Assembly: GCA_963734665.1 (NCBI GenBank)
Contig: CAVTIR010000013.1
Location: 1,902,612-1,966,611, forward strand
From: Trebonia sp963734665
Lineage (GTDB): Bacteria; Actinomycetota; Actinomycetes; Streptosporangiales; Streptosporangiaceae
Direction of reading: 5' to 3'
Length of the DNA stretch: 64,000 bases
Shown here: piece by piece, positions 27,846-36,705 of the stretch
Layout: every line of letters begins with the position of its first letter
How positions within the stretch are numbered: the stretch's first letter is position 1
Notes under the pieces: model-generated
Seen by the model: the letters and a program-made list of their open reading frames with translations, nothing else
Told to the model about the DNA's origin: nothing
Databases searched by the model: none
Translations under genes and position numbers: made by a program

Positions 27846-28844
27846 ATGAGCATCATCGCGGGCAGCCCGCTCACCCCAGCCGAGACGCCTGCCCAGGAAA
27901 CGGCGGCTGACTATGACGGGACGACGCCGTTCACTGACGATAGCGGGCCGCCTGCCACATTCCAGGGCCGGGTCCGCGCGGGCGTGACGACCGCGATCGT
28001 GGGCGTGCCGTTCGCCGGACTAGGGGTGGCGGTGTGGCTGGCATGGGGCCGCGGCCTGAACCTCGCCGATATCCTGCTCGCGGTGCTCTTTTACGTGATC
28101 ACCGGTCTTGGCGTGACCGTCGGCTTCCACCGGCTGCTGACCCACCGCAGCTTCACCGCGGTCCCGGCGCTGCGGATCGCGCTCGCGGTCGCGGGGTCGA
28201 TGAGCTTCGAGGGCGCGGTCATCGGCTGGGTCGCCACCCACCGTCGCCATCACGCCTTCACCGACCGGCCCGGCGACCCGCACTCCCCCTACCGGTACGG
28301 CACCAGCCTGGCCGGGCAGCTCCGCGGCCTCGCCCACGCCCACACGGGCTGGCTGCTGCGCGACGACCCCACCCCGGCGGACCGGTACGCCCCCGACATG
28401 CTGGCCGATCCCGCCATGCGGGCAGTCTCGGCCGCGTTCCCCGCCCTGTGCGCTCTGTCCCTCGCGCTGCCGTTCGGTGCCGGGTGGCTGACCGGCGGTA
28501 CCTGGCGCACCGCGCTTTTCGCGCTCCTGTGGGCGGGGCTGGTACGCGTCACCGTGCTGCAGCACGTCACCTGGAGCGTCAACTCACTCTGCCATGTGTT
28601 CGGCAGCCGCCCCTTCGCCACCCGCCGCTACGACCGCGCGACGAACCTGTGGCCCCTTGCCCTGGTGTCGTTCGGGGAGAGCTGGCATAACATGCATCAC
28701 TCCGATCCCGCTTGCGCACGGCACGGCGCCGAACCCGGCCAGATCGACATCTCAGCCACGGTGATCCGCTCCTTCGAGTGCCTCGGCTGGGCCACCGGGG
28801 TGCACTGGCCCGACCCCGACCGCCTCGCCGCACGGCGCCGTTGA
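27846..28844 (+). CDS. Acyl-CoA desaturase (delta-9 type)
   Basis: 332 residues of the membrane fatty-acid desaturase family. The three histidine boxes are HRLLTH, HRRHH and HNMHH (in FGESWHNMHHSDP). TM pairs lie around residues 45-95 and 195-240. It inserts a double bond into acyl chains, needs O2 and a ferredoxin or other electron donor, and would fluidise membranes in the cold. Start ATG 27846 gives the expected N-terminus. A STAS gene and an APC permease follow in the same direction. A different desaturase type is at 37.1 kb. Confidence 0.94.
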   Translation: MSIIAGSPLTPAETPAQETAADYDGTTPFTDDSGPPATFQGRVRAGVTTAIVGVPFAGLGVAVWLAWGRGLNLADILLAVLFYVITGLGVTVGFHRLLTHRSFTAVPALRIALAVAGSMSFEGAVIGWVATHRRHHAFTDRPGDPHSPYRYGTSLAGQLRGLAHAHTGWLLRDDPTPADRYAPDMLADPAMRAVSAAFPALCALSLALPFGAGWLTGGTWRTALFALLWAGLVRVTVLQHVTWSVNSLCHVFGSRPFATRRYDRATNLWPLALVSFGESWHNMHHSDPACARHGAEPGQIDISATVIRSFECLGWATGVHWPDPDRLAARRR

Positions 28845-28877
28845 ACCCGGGTTCCCCGGCGTCGAGGTGTGAGAGGT

Positions 28878-28921
28878 GTGATCGGTCCTGGTGATGGGCC
28901 TTGCCCGGATTGCATGTTTCC
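28878..28921 (-). repeat. 44-bp repeat, copy 3
   Basis: On the minus strand it starts GGAAACATGCAATCC and ends GACCGATCAC. It lies 34 bp after the desaturase stop, so the desaturase gene is flanked by this repeat family. Confidence 0.5.
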
Positions 28922-28980
28922 ACATGCTCACCGATGGCGTCTGCTTGGTTATGTGAAGCAAGCCATGCGGACGCGGCCTG

Positions 28981-29367
28981 ATGACCGCCGTTGACGCCGC
29001 CAGGGTGCCAGCCCAGGCCCAGGCGCAGGCGGGCCTGCCCGTCCTGCGCCGGCCCGGCGTCAGCATCGCCAGGCTGGAGGGTGACCTTGACATCGCCGCC
29101 ACCCCGGTACTGCGTGAGCGTCTGCTCAGCATGCTCGGCCCTGGGGTGCGGCTGCTCGTCATCGACCTGTCCGGTGTGGCATTCTGTGACGTGTCAGCAC
29201 TGGCCGTGCTGATCGGCATGCAACGCCGCGCCAGAGGTCTAGGCATCACAGTCCGGCTAGCCGCCCCCCGCCCCCAGCTGGCGAAGCTGCTGCGCGTCAC
29301 CGGCCTGGACCAGCACTTCACGGTCTGCGCCACGCTTGATGACGCGCTCCCCACGCAGACGGGGTAG
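28981..29367 (+). CDS. STAS-domain anti-sigma factor antagonist
   Basis: 128 residues. After a 25-residue Ala/Gln-rich leader the STAS domain runs IARLEGDLDIAATPVLRERL, LLVIDLSGVAFCDVSALAVL, KLLRVTGLDQHFTVC. The phospho-serine site is present as FCDVSA. The C-terminal LRVTGLDQxF block is shared with the STAS proteins at 33.2 and 36.0 kb, so these are paralogues. No partner kinase is nearby. Confidence 0.88.
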   Translation: MTAVDAARVPAQAQAQAGLPVLRRPGVSIARLEGDLDIAATPVLRERLLSMLGPGVRLLVIDLSGVAFCDVSALAVLIGMQRRARGLGITVRLAAPRPQLAKLLRVTGLDQHFTVCATLDDALPTQTG

Positions 29368-29450
29368 GCCGCGGGCTGCGGCGTCCCCGACGCCCGCCGA
29401 GGTCCCGGTGACGCGGGGAATCTAATGCCGCGCGTCAGGAAAGGGCAGGT

Positions 29451-31268
29451 ATGGGCTTCGCAATGGCGCGGGGGAAGGCCATGCCGCGGGTCCCGCTGCG
29501 GCCCGGTGAGGGTAACAAGGATCACCTGACGAGCTTCGGGGGGCTGGCTGCGCTGTCGCTTGACGCGCTCAGCTCGGTGGCCTACGGGCCAGAGGCCATC
29601 GTGCTGGTGCTTGTCGCGGCGGGAACGTCGGCGCTCCGGCTGACCCTGCCGATCACCCTGGCTATCGCCGGCCTGCTCGCGGTGCTTGTCGTCTCCTACT
29701 GCCAGGTCATCGCGGTGCACCCCGATGGCGGCGGCGCGTACGCGGTGGGAAAGAAGGATCTGGGCGCCCCGGTCAGCCTGCTGGCAGCCGCGAGCCTGGT
29801 GGTGGACTACGTGTTGACCGTCGCGGTGAGCCTCGCGGCCGGGGCAGCGAGCCTGGCATCGGCGTTTCCCTCGCTGCAGCATCACCTGCTCGCGATGTGC
29901 CTGGCCGGCCTGATCGCGCTGACCGCGGTCAACCTGTGGGGCATCGCGGAAAGCGCGCGCGTCCTCATGGTGCCCATGGTGGTGTTCCTGGCCGCGATCT
30001 TCGGCGTCATCATCGTCGGCCTGGTGCGCTCGCACCCGGCGGCAGTGGTCGGCACCGCGCAGCCGGTCCAGGTCAGCGAGGCCGTCGGCGTGATCCTGAT
30101 CCTGAAAGCCTTCGCCGCCGGCTGCTCGGCGCTGACCGGGATCGAAGCGATCGCCAACGGGGTGCCCGTCTTCCGCCGGCCGCGTGCAAAACGCGCCCAG
30201 CGCACCGAGCTGATGCTCGGCGCGCTGCTCGGCGCGATGCTGATCGGGCTGTCGGTGCTGATCCGCCGCGAGCACGTGGCACCGCGCGGCGGCGTCACCG
30301 TGCTTGCCCAGCTCACCGCCGGCTCCTTCGGCACCGGATGGGCGTACTACGCGGCCAGCATTGCCGTCACCCTGGTCCTGGCGCTGGCCGCCAATACCAG
30401 CTTCGGCGGCCTGCCGGTGCTGATGAGCCTGCTGTCCGACGACAACCGGCTGCCCCACCTCCTCGGCCTGCGGGCCGAACGGCCCGTGCACCGCTACGGC
30501 GTGATCGTGCTAGCCGTGCTCGCGGGCGTCCTGCTGATCGCGGTCAACGCCGTCACCGCCCGGCTGATCCCGCTGTACGCGATCGGGGTATTCACCGGAT
30601 TCACCATCAGCCAGACCGGCCTGGTACGCCACTGGCACAGCCAGCGCCCCCCGCACTGGCTGGCGCGCGCCGCGCTCAACGGCGTCGGCGCGGTGCTGAC
30701 CGCGGTCGCCACCATTGTCTTCGTCGCTACCAAGTTCACGTCCGGCGCCTGGGTCGTGGTCCTCCTCGTGCCTGCCCTGATGCTGCTGTTCTCCCGTATC
30801 CAGAGTTACTACCGGGTAGTAGGACTCGAACTCGAGCTGGGCCGGCTCCCCCACCGTCCGCTGCCGTCCTGCAGCCTGGTGATCGTGCCGGTCGGCGGCA
30901 TCAGCAAGCTCACGGAACGCGCCCTGCAGGCGGCGCTGTCCCTCGGGGATGAGGTCATCGCCGTCAGCGTCCATCCCGAAGCTGGGCAAGGCGCCGCCTT
31001 CCGGGCCCGATGGGATGAGTGGAACCCCGGGGTGCGGCTGGAGACCCTCGACAGCCCGCACCGGTCCCTGGTCCACCCGGTCGTCGGCTACGTCAAGCGC
31101 GCACAGCAACCCGGCCGGCAGGTCGCCGTCCTGATCACCGAAGTCCAGCCACGCCGGTGGCGTTACCGGATCCTGCAGAACCAGCGGGGACTGCTGCTGG
31201 CCACCGTCCTGCGCGCCAGCACCGACGCCGTTGTCTGCACCATCCCCTACCGGCTCACCAGCCGCTGA
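29451..31268 (+). CDS. APC-superfamily permease (KimA-like)
   Basis: 605 residues: about 12 TM helices followed by a cytosolic domain of about 150 residues (LVIVPVGGISKLTERALQAA). The first helices carry SLDALSSVAYGPEAIVLVL, and the helix-6 region is CSALTGIEAIANGVPVFRRP, as in KimA-type potassium and related amino-acid permeases. AGGAAAGGGCAGGT precedes the ATG. It lacks the OB-fold tail of the permease at 12.6 kb but is otherwise alike, so the window holds two diverged copies. Substrate is inferred as K+ or amino acid. Confidence 0.88.
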   Translation: MGFAMARGKAMPRVPLRPGEGNKDHLTSFGGLAALSLDALSSVAYGPEAIVLVLVAAGTSALRLTLPITLAIAGLLAVLVVSYCQVIAVHPDGGGAYAVGKKDLGAPVSLLAAASLVVDYVLTVAVSLAAGAASLASAFPSLQHHLLAMCLAGLIALTAVNLWGIAESARVLMVPMVVFLAAIFGVIIVGLVRSHPAAVVGTAQPVQVSEAVGVILILKAFAAGCSALTGIEAIANGVPVFRRPRAKRAQRTELMLGALLGAMLIGLSVLIRREHVAPRGGVTVLAQLTAGSFGTGWAYYAASIAVTLVLALAANTSFGGLPVLMSLLSDDNRLPHLLGLRAERPVHRYGVIVLAVLAGVLLIAVNAVTARLIPLYAIGVFTGFTISQTGLVRHWHSQRPPHWLARAALNGVGAVLTAVATIVFVATKFTSGAWVVVLLVPALMLLFSRIQSYYRVVGLELELGRLPHRPLPSCSLVIVPVGGISKLTERALQAALSLGDEVIAVSVHPEAGQGAAFRARWDEWNPGVRLETLDSPHRSLVHPVVGYVKRAQQPGRQVAVLITEVQPRRWRYRILQNQRGLLLATVLRASTDAVVCTIPYRLTSR

Positions 31269-31340
31269 GCATCGGGGGCGGCACACCCCGGATGAGCGCC
31301 GCGCAGTACGGAGACGACCGCTGCGCCGGTTCCGCGCTCC

Positions 31341-31940
31341 CTAGCCGTGGGCATTGGCCGAGCCGCCGTCTGGGGGACGGATCCGGGGCCGGATCACGCG
31401 GTGGTAGAGCCAGGCCGACGCGACGCCGACCGCGACGCCGATGACCGTGTCGGCGAACCGGAGGATCGGCTGCTGCCACGCGTCGTGCGGGCTGACCGCG
31501 GCTACCACGAGGACGACCGTGGTCGTGATCGCGGCGGTGATCGCGTCGCCGGGACGGCCGATCACCATTGCGGTCAGCGCGCTTACCCCGACAAGCAGCG
31601 CGAGGCCCCACGGGTGAAACGGCAGGAAGGCCAGGTAAATCAGGCAGTACGCGAAGCTTATGAGGGTAGCCGCGATGCGTGACCCGGCTGCGGTGAGGCT
31701 CTGCTGATAGCTGCTGCGGTTGACGAACACGGTGGCGATCACCGCCCACATGGCGCCGAGCAAGTCGTCGTCGGACGACACTGAGTGCACCCGGGACAGC
31801 ACCTTGGTGGTCAGCAGGTAAGTGACCAGGCAGGCGATGGCAAGGACCACGCTGTCTGCCAGGGCGGCGCGGGCCTGTGCCCAGTCCGGGTGCTTCAGCA
31901 CCCCCACCCGGCCGGCATCCCCGTGATGCGGATCAGCCAT
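31341..31940 (-). CDS. FUSC/aromatic-acid-exporter-like membrane protein
   Basis: 199 residues with about five TM helices: VVLAIACLVTYLLTTKVL, LLGAMWAVIATVFVNRSSYQ, SRIAATLISFAYCLIYLAF, VGVSALTAMVIGRPGDA, and VIGVAVGVASAWLYHRVI. The WAVIATVFV and RxxATLIG-type segments are typical of FUSC/ArAE proteins, here of the short bacterial form without the cytosolic domain. Transport of aromatic or other organic acids is inferred. ATG 31940 is preferred over 31955 for its AGGCAGG site. Confidence 0.78.
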   Translation of the reverse strand: MADPHHGDAGRVGVLKHPDWAQARAALADSVVLAIACLVTYLLTTKVLSRVHSVSSDDDLLGAMWAVIATVFVNRSSYQQSLTAAGSRIAATLISFAYCLIYLAFLPFHPWGLALLVGVSALTAMVIGRPGDAITAAITTTVVLVVAAVSPHDAWQQPILRFADTVIGVAVGVASAWLYHRVIRPRIRPPDGGSANAHG

Positions 31941-32083
31941 CGAAGCCTGCCTCACAGCCTCGGGGCAGCACCACTGCCGCCTGACGTTCCCCCGCTAGGA
32001 CGGAGAGTACCCTCCGCCGCCTCCGTAACGCGCACCTGCTCCGGGGATCCGAGGCAGGCACGGATTCCACGGGCACGTTTCCG

Positions 32084-33100
32084 TCACCGCTGCGCGGCGG
32101 TGAAGCGGCGGCCGTGCTGGAGCACGGAAACCATCGCCAGCGTCGATTGCGCGCCCTGGTTGCGAGTACGGCCCACAGGCCCCAGGCCATCGTGGCCGCC
32201 GCCGGTATGCTCGTTGAGCATGGGGGTCCTGGCGTCGTTGTCGCCGAGAAACCACCCGACGCACAGGCCGACGCCGCTCAGCCAGCGCGCGTCGCCGGTC
32301 ACCGCGGCCGCGCGCACGCACGCGTCGGCCAGCGCGGCCACCTCAATCGGCCGCTGGTCGAACCCAGGGCGCGGCTCGCCCTGACCCCAGCCTCCCGCGG
32401 GCACTACCGACAGGTGGCCCTTGCGGGTCTCGCCTGCCAGCAGCCAGTCAAGCATGCGCAGGCCATTGCGGAGTACGCGTTCGTCGCCGAGTTTCCAGCC
32501 TGCCACGATGACCGCCTCGGCGATCGCCGCGTTCGCGTAGCTGAGGCGAGGCGCCGGCCAGAGCCACGCGGGATTCTCCGACGGCTCGCCTATGACGCCG
32601 ACGGTCGCGGCGAGAAGTTCGCGGGCGACGGCATGGCCGGGCAGGACGCTGAGAACCTCGGCGGCGCCGAGCGCGGCGAATGCCATCGCGTGCGGCCATT
32701 CCGAGCGGAGTTGCGCGCTGCAGTCGAACCGGGCGAGCGACTCCCCCCGGATCGCCGCCAGGGGGCCGTAGGCAACAGCGGTGCCCAGCCCCCACAGGGC
32801 AAGCCCCCAGCAATCGCCGGTGCAGGGCTCATCCTTCCAGCGGCGGTCGTAGCCGAGGCGGCTGCGGAACCTGCCGTCGGACGCCTGCGCCTGCGTGAGG
32901 AAATACAGGTAGCGCCGCGCCAGCGTGACGAGCTCGTCGCGAGGCGTGGGCTCCCGGCAGATGATCATCAGCCCGCGGGCAGCGTCCTCCACGCAGTAAC
33001 CGTGCTGATGCTGCGGCTCCATGCCCTCGGTGTGCTCAAGCAGGCTGATCTGATCCGTGATCCGGATCAGGTGGCGGAACGGCGGGTCTGGCCAGGTCAT
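32084..33100 (-). CDS. Six-hairpin glycosidase-like protein, function unknown
   Basis: 338 residues rich in helical repeats: HGYCVEDAARGLMIICREP, LARRYLYFLTQAQASDGRF, CTGDCWGLALWGLGTAVAYG, LSYANAAIAEAVIVAGWKLG, FDQRPIEVAALADACVRAA. The pattern suggests an alpha/alpha-toroid (six-hairpin glycosidase superfamily) found beside group-1 glycosyltransferases in actinobacteria. No catalytic pair can be assigned. A GT4 glycosyltransferase is encoded at 44 kb but not adjacent. ATG 33100 follows GGGGGTTCCT; ATG 33112 is also possible. Confidence 0.7.
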   Translation of the reverse strand: MTWPDPPFRHLIRITDQISLLEHTEGMEPQHQHGYCVEDAARGLMIICREPTPRDELVTLARRYLYFLTQAQASDGRFRSRLGYDRRWKDEPCTGDCWGLALWGLGTAVAYGPLAAIRGESLARFDCSAQLRSEWPHAMAFAALGAAEVLSVLPGHAVARELLAATVGVIGEPSENPAWLWPAPRLSYANAAIAEAVIVAGWKLGDERVLRNGLRMLDWLLAGETRKGHLSVVPAGGWGQGEPRPGFDQRPIEVAALADACVRAAAVTGDARWLSGVGLCVGWFLGDNDARTPMLNEHTGGGHDGLGPVGRTRNQGAQSTLAMVSVLQHGRRFTAAQR

Positions 33101-33245
33101 AGGAACCCCCATTCGTTCGGGATAAAGGGCATTCGCCAACGCAGCGACCCGGCGCCGCGTAGCGCCAGGTAACTTCGCCGAAGGCCTGGCGGAAGCCGGT
33201 GGCCTGCTCAAACTGAGCCATGAACCTAAAGTCTGGCCTGACTAG

Positions 33246-33686
33246 CTAGACGAGGCCGCGGCCAGGATCGCCGGGGCCGACGCCGACCTGGCGGGCGCGT
33301 GCCGTTCCGAGTGCGCCGGACAGGTCCGGGCAGATCGTGAAGCTACGCTCCAGGCCAGTCGAGCGCAGCACCTTGCTAACCGGGAGGCTGGGCGCGACCA
33401 GGCGCATCGTGATGCCGAGCAGTCTGGCACGGCGCTGGGTGCCGATGAGGACGGCCAGCCCGGCCGCATCACAAGACGTAACGCGCGACAGGTCGAGAAG
33501 TAGCAGGTCCGTGCTGCGATGGAGCACATCATTCAGTCGTTCACGCAGCGCCGAGGCCCCCGCGAGGTCGAGGCCGTCGCGCAGGCTGACGATGGTGCGA
33601 CCGCTGGGCCGAGTTGAGCCCGGGCCAGGGAAAGTGCCGTCGGCCCGCGATTTCTCTGCCCGGTCCCGGCTCGTCGTCGCAGTCAC
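33246..33686 (-). CDS. STAS-domain protein lacking the phospho-serine
   Basis: 146 residues. STAS core: IVSLRDGLDLAGASALRERL, LLLLDLSRVTSCDAAGLAVL, SKVLRSTGLERSFTIC. Where SpoIIAA-type antagonists have D-S-S-G or D-A-S-G, this one reads D-A-A-G, so the residue phosphorylated by anti-sigma kinases is absent. It would act as a constitutive antagonist or a phosphorylation-independent partner. Its promoter region (33752-33813) is a near copy of the tetR control region at 40.2 kb, so transcription is probably set by that repressor instead. Confidence 0.86.
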   Translation of the reverse strand: MTATTSRDRAEKSRADGTFPGPGSTRPSGRTIVSLRDGLDLAGASALRERLNDVLHRSTDLLLLDLSRVTSCDAAGLAVLIGTQRRARLLGITMRLVAPSLPVSKVLRSTGLERSFTICPDLSGALGTARARQVGVGPGDPGRGLV

Positions 33687-33751
33687 GTCGCTGTTCTCCT
33701 TGTGCGCCTGACCAGGCCACGGGCCCGGCCACCCGGAAGAACACCGCTCAG

Positions 33752-33813
33752 GTGAACACCATTCATTTCCGAGCTACAACGTTTACGCTACAGTGAACGT
33801 TGTTCACCGTCAA
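33752..33813 (-). promoter_or_regulatory. Divergent promoter with two GTGAAC operators (copy A)
   Basis: Operator GTGAAC-ACC-ATTCAT at 33752-33766 and palindrome GTGAAC-GTT-GTTCAC at 33793-33807. Leftward promoter: -35 TTGACG (33808-33813), 17-bp spacer containing the palindrome, -10 TAGCGT (33785-33790), driving the STAS gene with a leader of about 90 nt. A rightward TACAAC -10 (33775) has no obvious gene. The whole block matches the tetR region at 40166-40227. Confidence 0.7.
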
Positions 33814-33934
33814 GCTCGGCTGGAAGCAGGCAGGCAGGACTGAACGCCGCCCGCATGCGGGACCGCGCCTGGCCGCCGGAGCCTGCGGGGGACAAGTTCG
33901 CAGGCCCGTTCCCCCGCAGGCACCGTCTGCGACC

Positions 33935-34138
33935 TCAGAGGGGTCGGACGTGCTCGGCCTGGGGCCCCTTGGCGCCGCGGACCGCCGTGTACTCGACGCG
34001 CTGGTTGTCCTGCAGGCTGCGGTATCCGTCAGTCTCGATAGCGGAGTGGTGCACGAAGACATCCGGCGTTGCGTCGTCGGGGGCGATAAAGCCATAGCCC
34101 TTGTCCGCGTTGAACCACTTCACTGTTCCCTGAGCCAC
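33935..34138 (-). CDS. Cold-shock protein (CspA family)
   Basis: 67 residues: MAQGTVKWFNADKGYGFIAP, then DVFVHHSAIETDGYRSLQDN. RNP1 (KGYGFI) and RNP2 (VFVHHS) motifs are intact, so it binds single-stranded nucleic acid as an RNA chaperone. The insert PDDATPD is slightly longer than in the second copy at 43.3 kb. ATG 34138 follows GGAGAGCGC. The leader of about 140 nt shares a GTTCGTGTA motif with the other csp gene. A DEAD-box helicase lies upstream on the same strand. Confidence 0.96.
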   Translation of the reverse strand: MAQGTVKWFNADKGYGFIAPDDATPDVFVHHSAIETDGYRSLQDNQRVEYTAVRGAKGPQAEHVRPL

Positions 34139-34449
34139 TGCGCTCTCCTTCTGGAACGATCATCAGGACCCACGAGCGTGCATCCCGGGCTGTGTGCGGC
34201 CGCCTGCTTTCCCGTCGGGAGGAAGCCTGGAATGAGGTGCCCGCTGTCAGAATCCGCAGGCGCTGTGACACGTACACGAACTTCGACTACAACCAGTCTC
34301 ATCTAACACCATCACACGCCCCGATCAGCCACTTCGAAGCCAACCAGTTCGTCGGCGGCTGCGCGGAAAGGACCCCGCCAGAGCGTCGGGTCAATCTCGA
34401 TGGCACGCCGGCCCGAGCCCTCGCGGGTCCGACCGCCGCAGGCTGCGGC
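34139..34449 (-). other. Long csp leader and spacer to helicase gene
   Basis: A 311-bp region without a gene. The minus-strand motif GTTCGTGTA (34273-34281) preceded by GGTTGTAGTCG marks the likely promoter or start of a 5' leader of about 140 nt. A matching motif precedes the other csp gene. Confidence 0.4.
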
Positions 34450-35814
34450 TCAGCGACCGCGACGACCACGGAAGCCGGCCGACAACGCTGCCGCGCCACG
34501 ACCGGTCGCGGGAGCGGCCCTGATGGCTTCCGGGCGGACAACAGGCAGCGTGATCGGCGGAACGGGCTCGCCGGCAATCGAGCGCAGCAGCGCTGATCCG
34601 GGAGTGACGGTGGCGGTCAGCGGAACGACACCCGCCTTCCGCATCAGGCCCCGAACGGCGACGGCCTGGGCGGGAGTCTGAAGGGTGATCACTGTCCCGG
34701 TCGCACCGGCCCGGGCGGTCCGCCCTGACCGGTGCAGGTAGGCCTTGTGCTCGGCCGGCGAATCGGCGTGGATCACCAGGTCGATGCCGTCTACGTGGAT
34801 ACCGCGGGCGGCGATGTCGGTCGCGACGATGACCCGCACCTTGCCGGCCGCGAAGGCGGCCAGGTTCCGTTCCCGCGCGCCCTGCGCCAGGTCCCCGTGC
34901 AGTTCAGCTGAGGGGATGCCGGTCGCGACCAGCTGGCGGGCGAGTCGGCGGGCGGCATGCTTGGTCCGGGTGAAGACGAGCGACCGGCCACTGCCGCCCG
35001 CGAGGGCGGCGACCACGCCGACCCGGTCGGCGGGCGCGACGGTGAGCAGGTGATGAACCATGGTGACCGGCGCCTCAACGAGGCCGACGTCATGGTGCAC
35101 CGGCTGGTTCATGAAGCGTCGGGCCAGGACGTCGACCGCGGCGTCGAGCGTCGCGGAGAACAGCATCCGCTGGCCCCCGGCCGGGGTCATGTCAAGCAGC
35201 CGCCGCACCACGGGCAGGAACCCGAGGTCCGCCATGTGGTCTGCCTCGTCGAGCACGCTTATTTCCACATCGCCCAGGTGGCAGTGCCCCTGCTCGATGA
35301 GATCGGCCAGCCTGCCGGGGCAAGCGACGACGATGTCGGCGCGGCCACGGAGCATGGCCACCTGAGGCTTCTGGGGGACCCCGCCGTAGATCGTCGCCAC
35401 GCTCAGCCCCACTGATTCGGCCAGCGGCACGAGGACAGCGTGGACCTGGCTGGCGAGTTCCCTGGTCGGCACGAGCACCAGGCCGCGGGGGCGGCAGGCG
35501 CTTGTGTAGCCGTCGGCCAGCCTTGCGGCCAGCGGGATGCAGAAGCCGAGCGTCTTGCCCGATCCGGTCTGCCCGCGCCCGAGGATGTCGCGGCCGGATA
35601 GGGCGTCCGGCAGCGTGGCCGCCTGAATGGGAAACGGCGTGGTGATACCCGCCGCCGCGAGCGCCGCCACGAGCGGCGCCGGGACACCCGCGGCGGCGAA
35701 GGAGACGGCGCGCGGGGCGGTGGTCGAGGCAGGGGGCGCGACCGCCACGGGCTTGGTGCGGCGGTGCTTGGCGCGAGGGGTTGACGGACGTTCGACGGGC
35801 AGTGCGGACAACAA
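34450..35814 (-). CDS. DEAD-box RNA helicase
   Basis: 454 residues. Q motif region AAAGITTPFPIQAATLPDAL, motif I GRGQTGSGKT, Ia PTRELASQV, motif II DEAD in VLDEADHMADLG, motif III SAT, then RVIVATDIAARGIHV and HRSGRTARAG (V-VI). It has a short basic N-terminus and no long C-terminal RNA-binding domain, unlike the second helicase at 41.4 kb. It unwinds RNA duplexes and pairs naturally with cold-shock proteins. TTG at 35814 follows GGAGG. Confidence 0.93.
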   Translation of the reverse strand: MLSALPVERPSTPRAKHRRTKPVAVAPPASTTAPRAVSFAAAGVPAPLVAALAAAGITTPFPIQAATLPDALSGRDILGRGQTGSGKTLGFCIPLAARLADGYTSACRPRGLVLVPTRELASQVHAVLVPLAESVGLSVATIYGGVPQKPQVAMLRGRADIVVACPGRLADLIEQGHCHLGDVEISVLDEADHMADLGFLPVVRRLLDMTPAGGQRMLFSATLDAAVDVLARRFMNQPVHHDVGLVEAPVTMVHHLLTVAPADRVGVVAALAGGSGRSLVFTRTKHAARRLARQLVATGIPSAELHGDLAQGARERNLAAFAAGKVRVIVATDIAARGIHVDGIDLVIHADSPAEHKAYLHRSGRTARAGATGTVITLQTPAQAVAVRGLMRKAGVVPLTATVTPGSALLRSIAGEPVPPITLPVVRPEAIRAAPATGRGAAALSAGFRGRRGR

Positions 35815-35979
35815 AAACCTCCGGACTAGGGTGGCCGTATTTCGAAGGCCGCCACGTCCGTGGAAACCAGCTCGCTCGTCAGCAGCGTACGACCTGCGCG
35901 CTATGACAGCTGCGCCTCAGTATGGTTCGTCGCACGTCAGGTTACCCTCAGGGCACCTGATGCGCGCTACACGGTCTCA

Positions 35980-36705
35980 CTAACCCATGGCCAGCTGTGG
36001 CCGGGGGGAGAACAGCTCGCGAAGCCGGCTCGCGGTGGCGGCGACTGCGGGCGAGTAGGTGAGCGGCTCCCTGCTCAGAACGGACAGCAGGGACTGGGCT
36101 GCCTGGGCCATGGCGGCGTAACTGGTGCCCGCGTAGGCCTGCGCGAGCGCGCGCAGCGCCGGGGAGAATCGGCGGCGTGGGTCTGCGTCGCGCCAGGCGT
36201 CGGCGTTCGCGAGGAGAGCGGCGACGGCCGCGCGCAGTTCGCCACTGTCAGGGCCGAGTTCAGCCTGCGCCTTGGCGAGCAGCGCGTGGACGGTTACGGC
36301 CTGACTAGTCACGAGAAGGACCGTGCGGATGCTCAGCTTTCGGCCGGCTATCGCGGCCTGGACCGTGGGGTACGCCGCGAGGCGCCGGCTGAACCCGGTG
36401 ACTGTCAGCACTCTGGCTACCTCAGGCTGCATCGCAGCCAGGCGCAATGTGCCGCCGAGCAGGACAGCGCGGCGCTGGGTGCTCACGAGTACCGCAAGGC
36501 CGCTGGCATCCGCGTACCGAACCGCGGACATGTCGATGACAAGCCGGCTTGCGTCGGGACGGAGCAGGCTCAGTAGGCGCTCGCGTACGGCTGGCGCCGA
36601 CACGATGTCAAGGTCATCCCCGAGAGTGACGATGACGGTGCCGTTATGCCCGGTCGCCACGGTAAAGGCGGGAGGGCCGGTGTCTTCAGTCGCAGGACGG
36701 GTCAC
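35980..36705 (-). CDS. STAS-domain protein with ~110-residue helical C-terminal extension
   Basis: 241 residues. STAS domain at about 14-120: VIVTLGDDLDIVSAPAVRER, LVIDMSAVRYADASGLAVLV, with phospho-serine in YADASG. The remainder (SIRTVLLVTSQAVTVHALLA to RLRELFSPRP) is Ala/Leu-rich and helical, without recognised domain. GTG 36705 follows GGAAGG. A DosR-like box is centred 44.5 bp upstream. The extension may bind a specific partner. Confidence 0.84.
   Translation of the reverse strand: MTRPATEDTGPPAFTVATGHNGTVIVTLGDDLDIVSAPAVRERLLSLLRPDASRLVIDMSAVRYADASGLAVLVSTQRRAVLLGGTLRLAAMQPEVARVLTVTGFSRRLAAYPTVQAAIAGRKLSIRTVLLVTSQAVTVHALLAKAQAELGPDSGELRAAVAALLANADAWRDADPRRRFSPALRALAQAYAGTSYAAMAQAAQSLLSVLSREPLTYSPAVAATASRLRELFSPRPQLAMG

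Noticed and set aside
28752..30491. Minus-strand frame of 579 codons opposite the STAS and APC permease genes
   Set aside because: Composition is that of an antisense shadow; the plus strand encodes recognisable STAS and permease domains.
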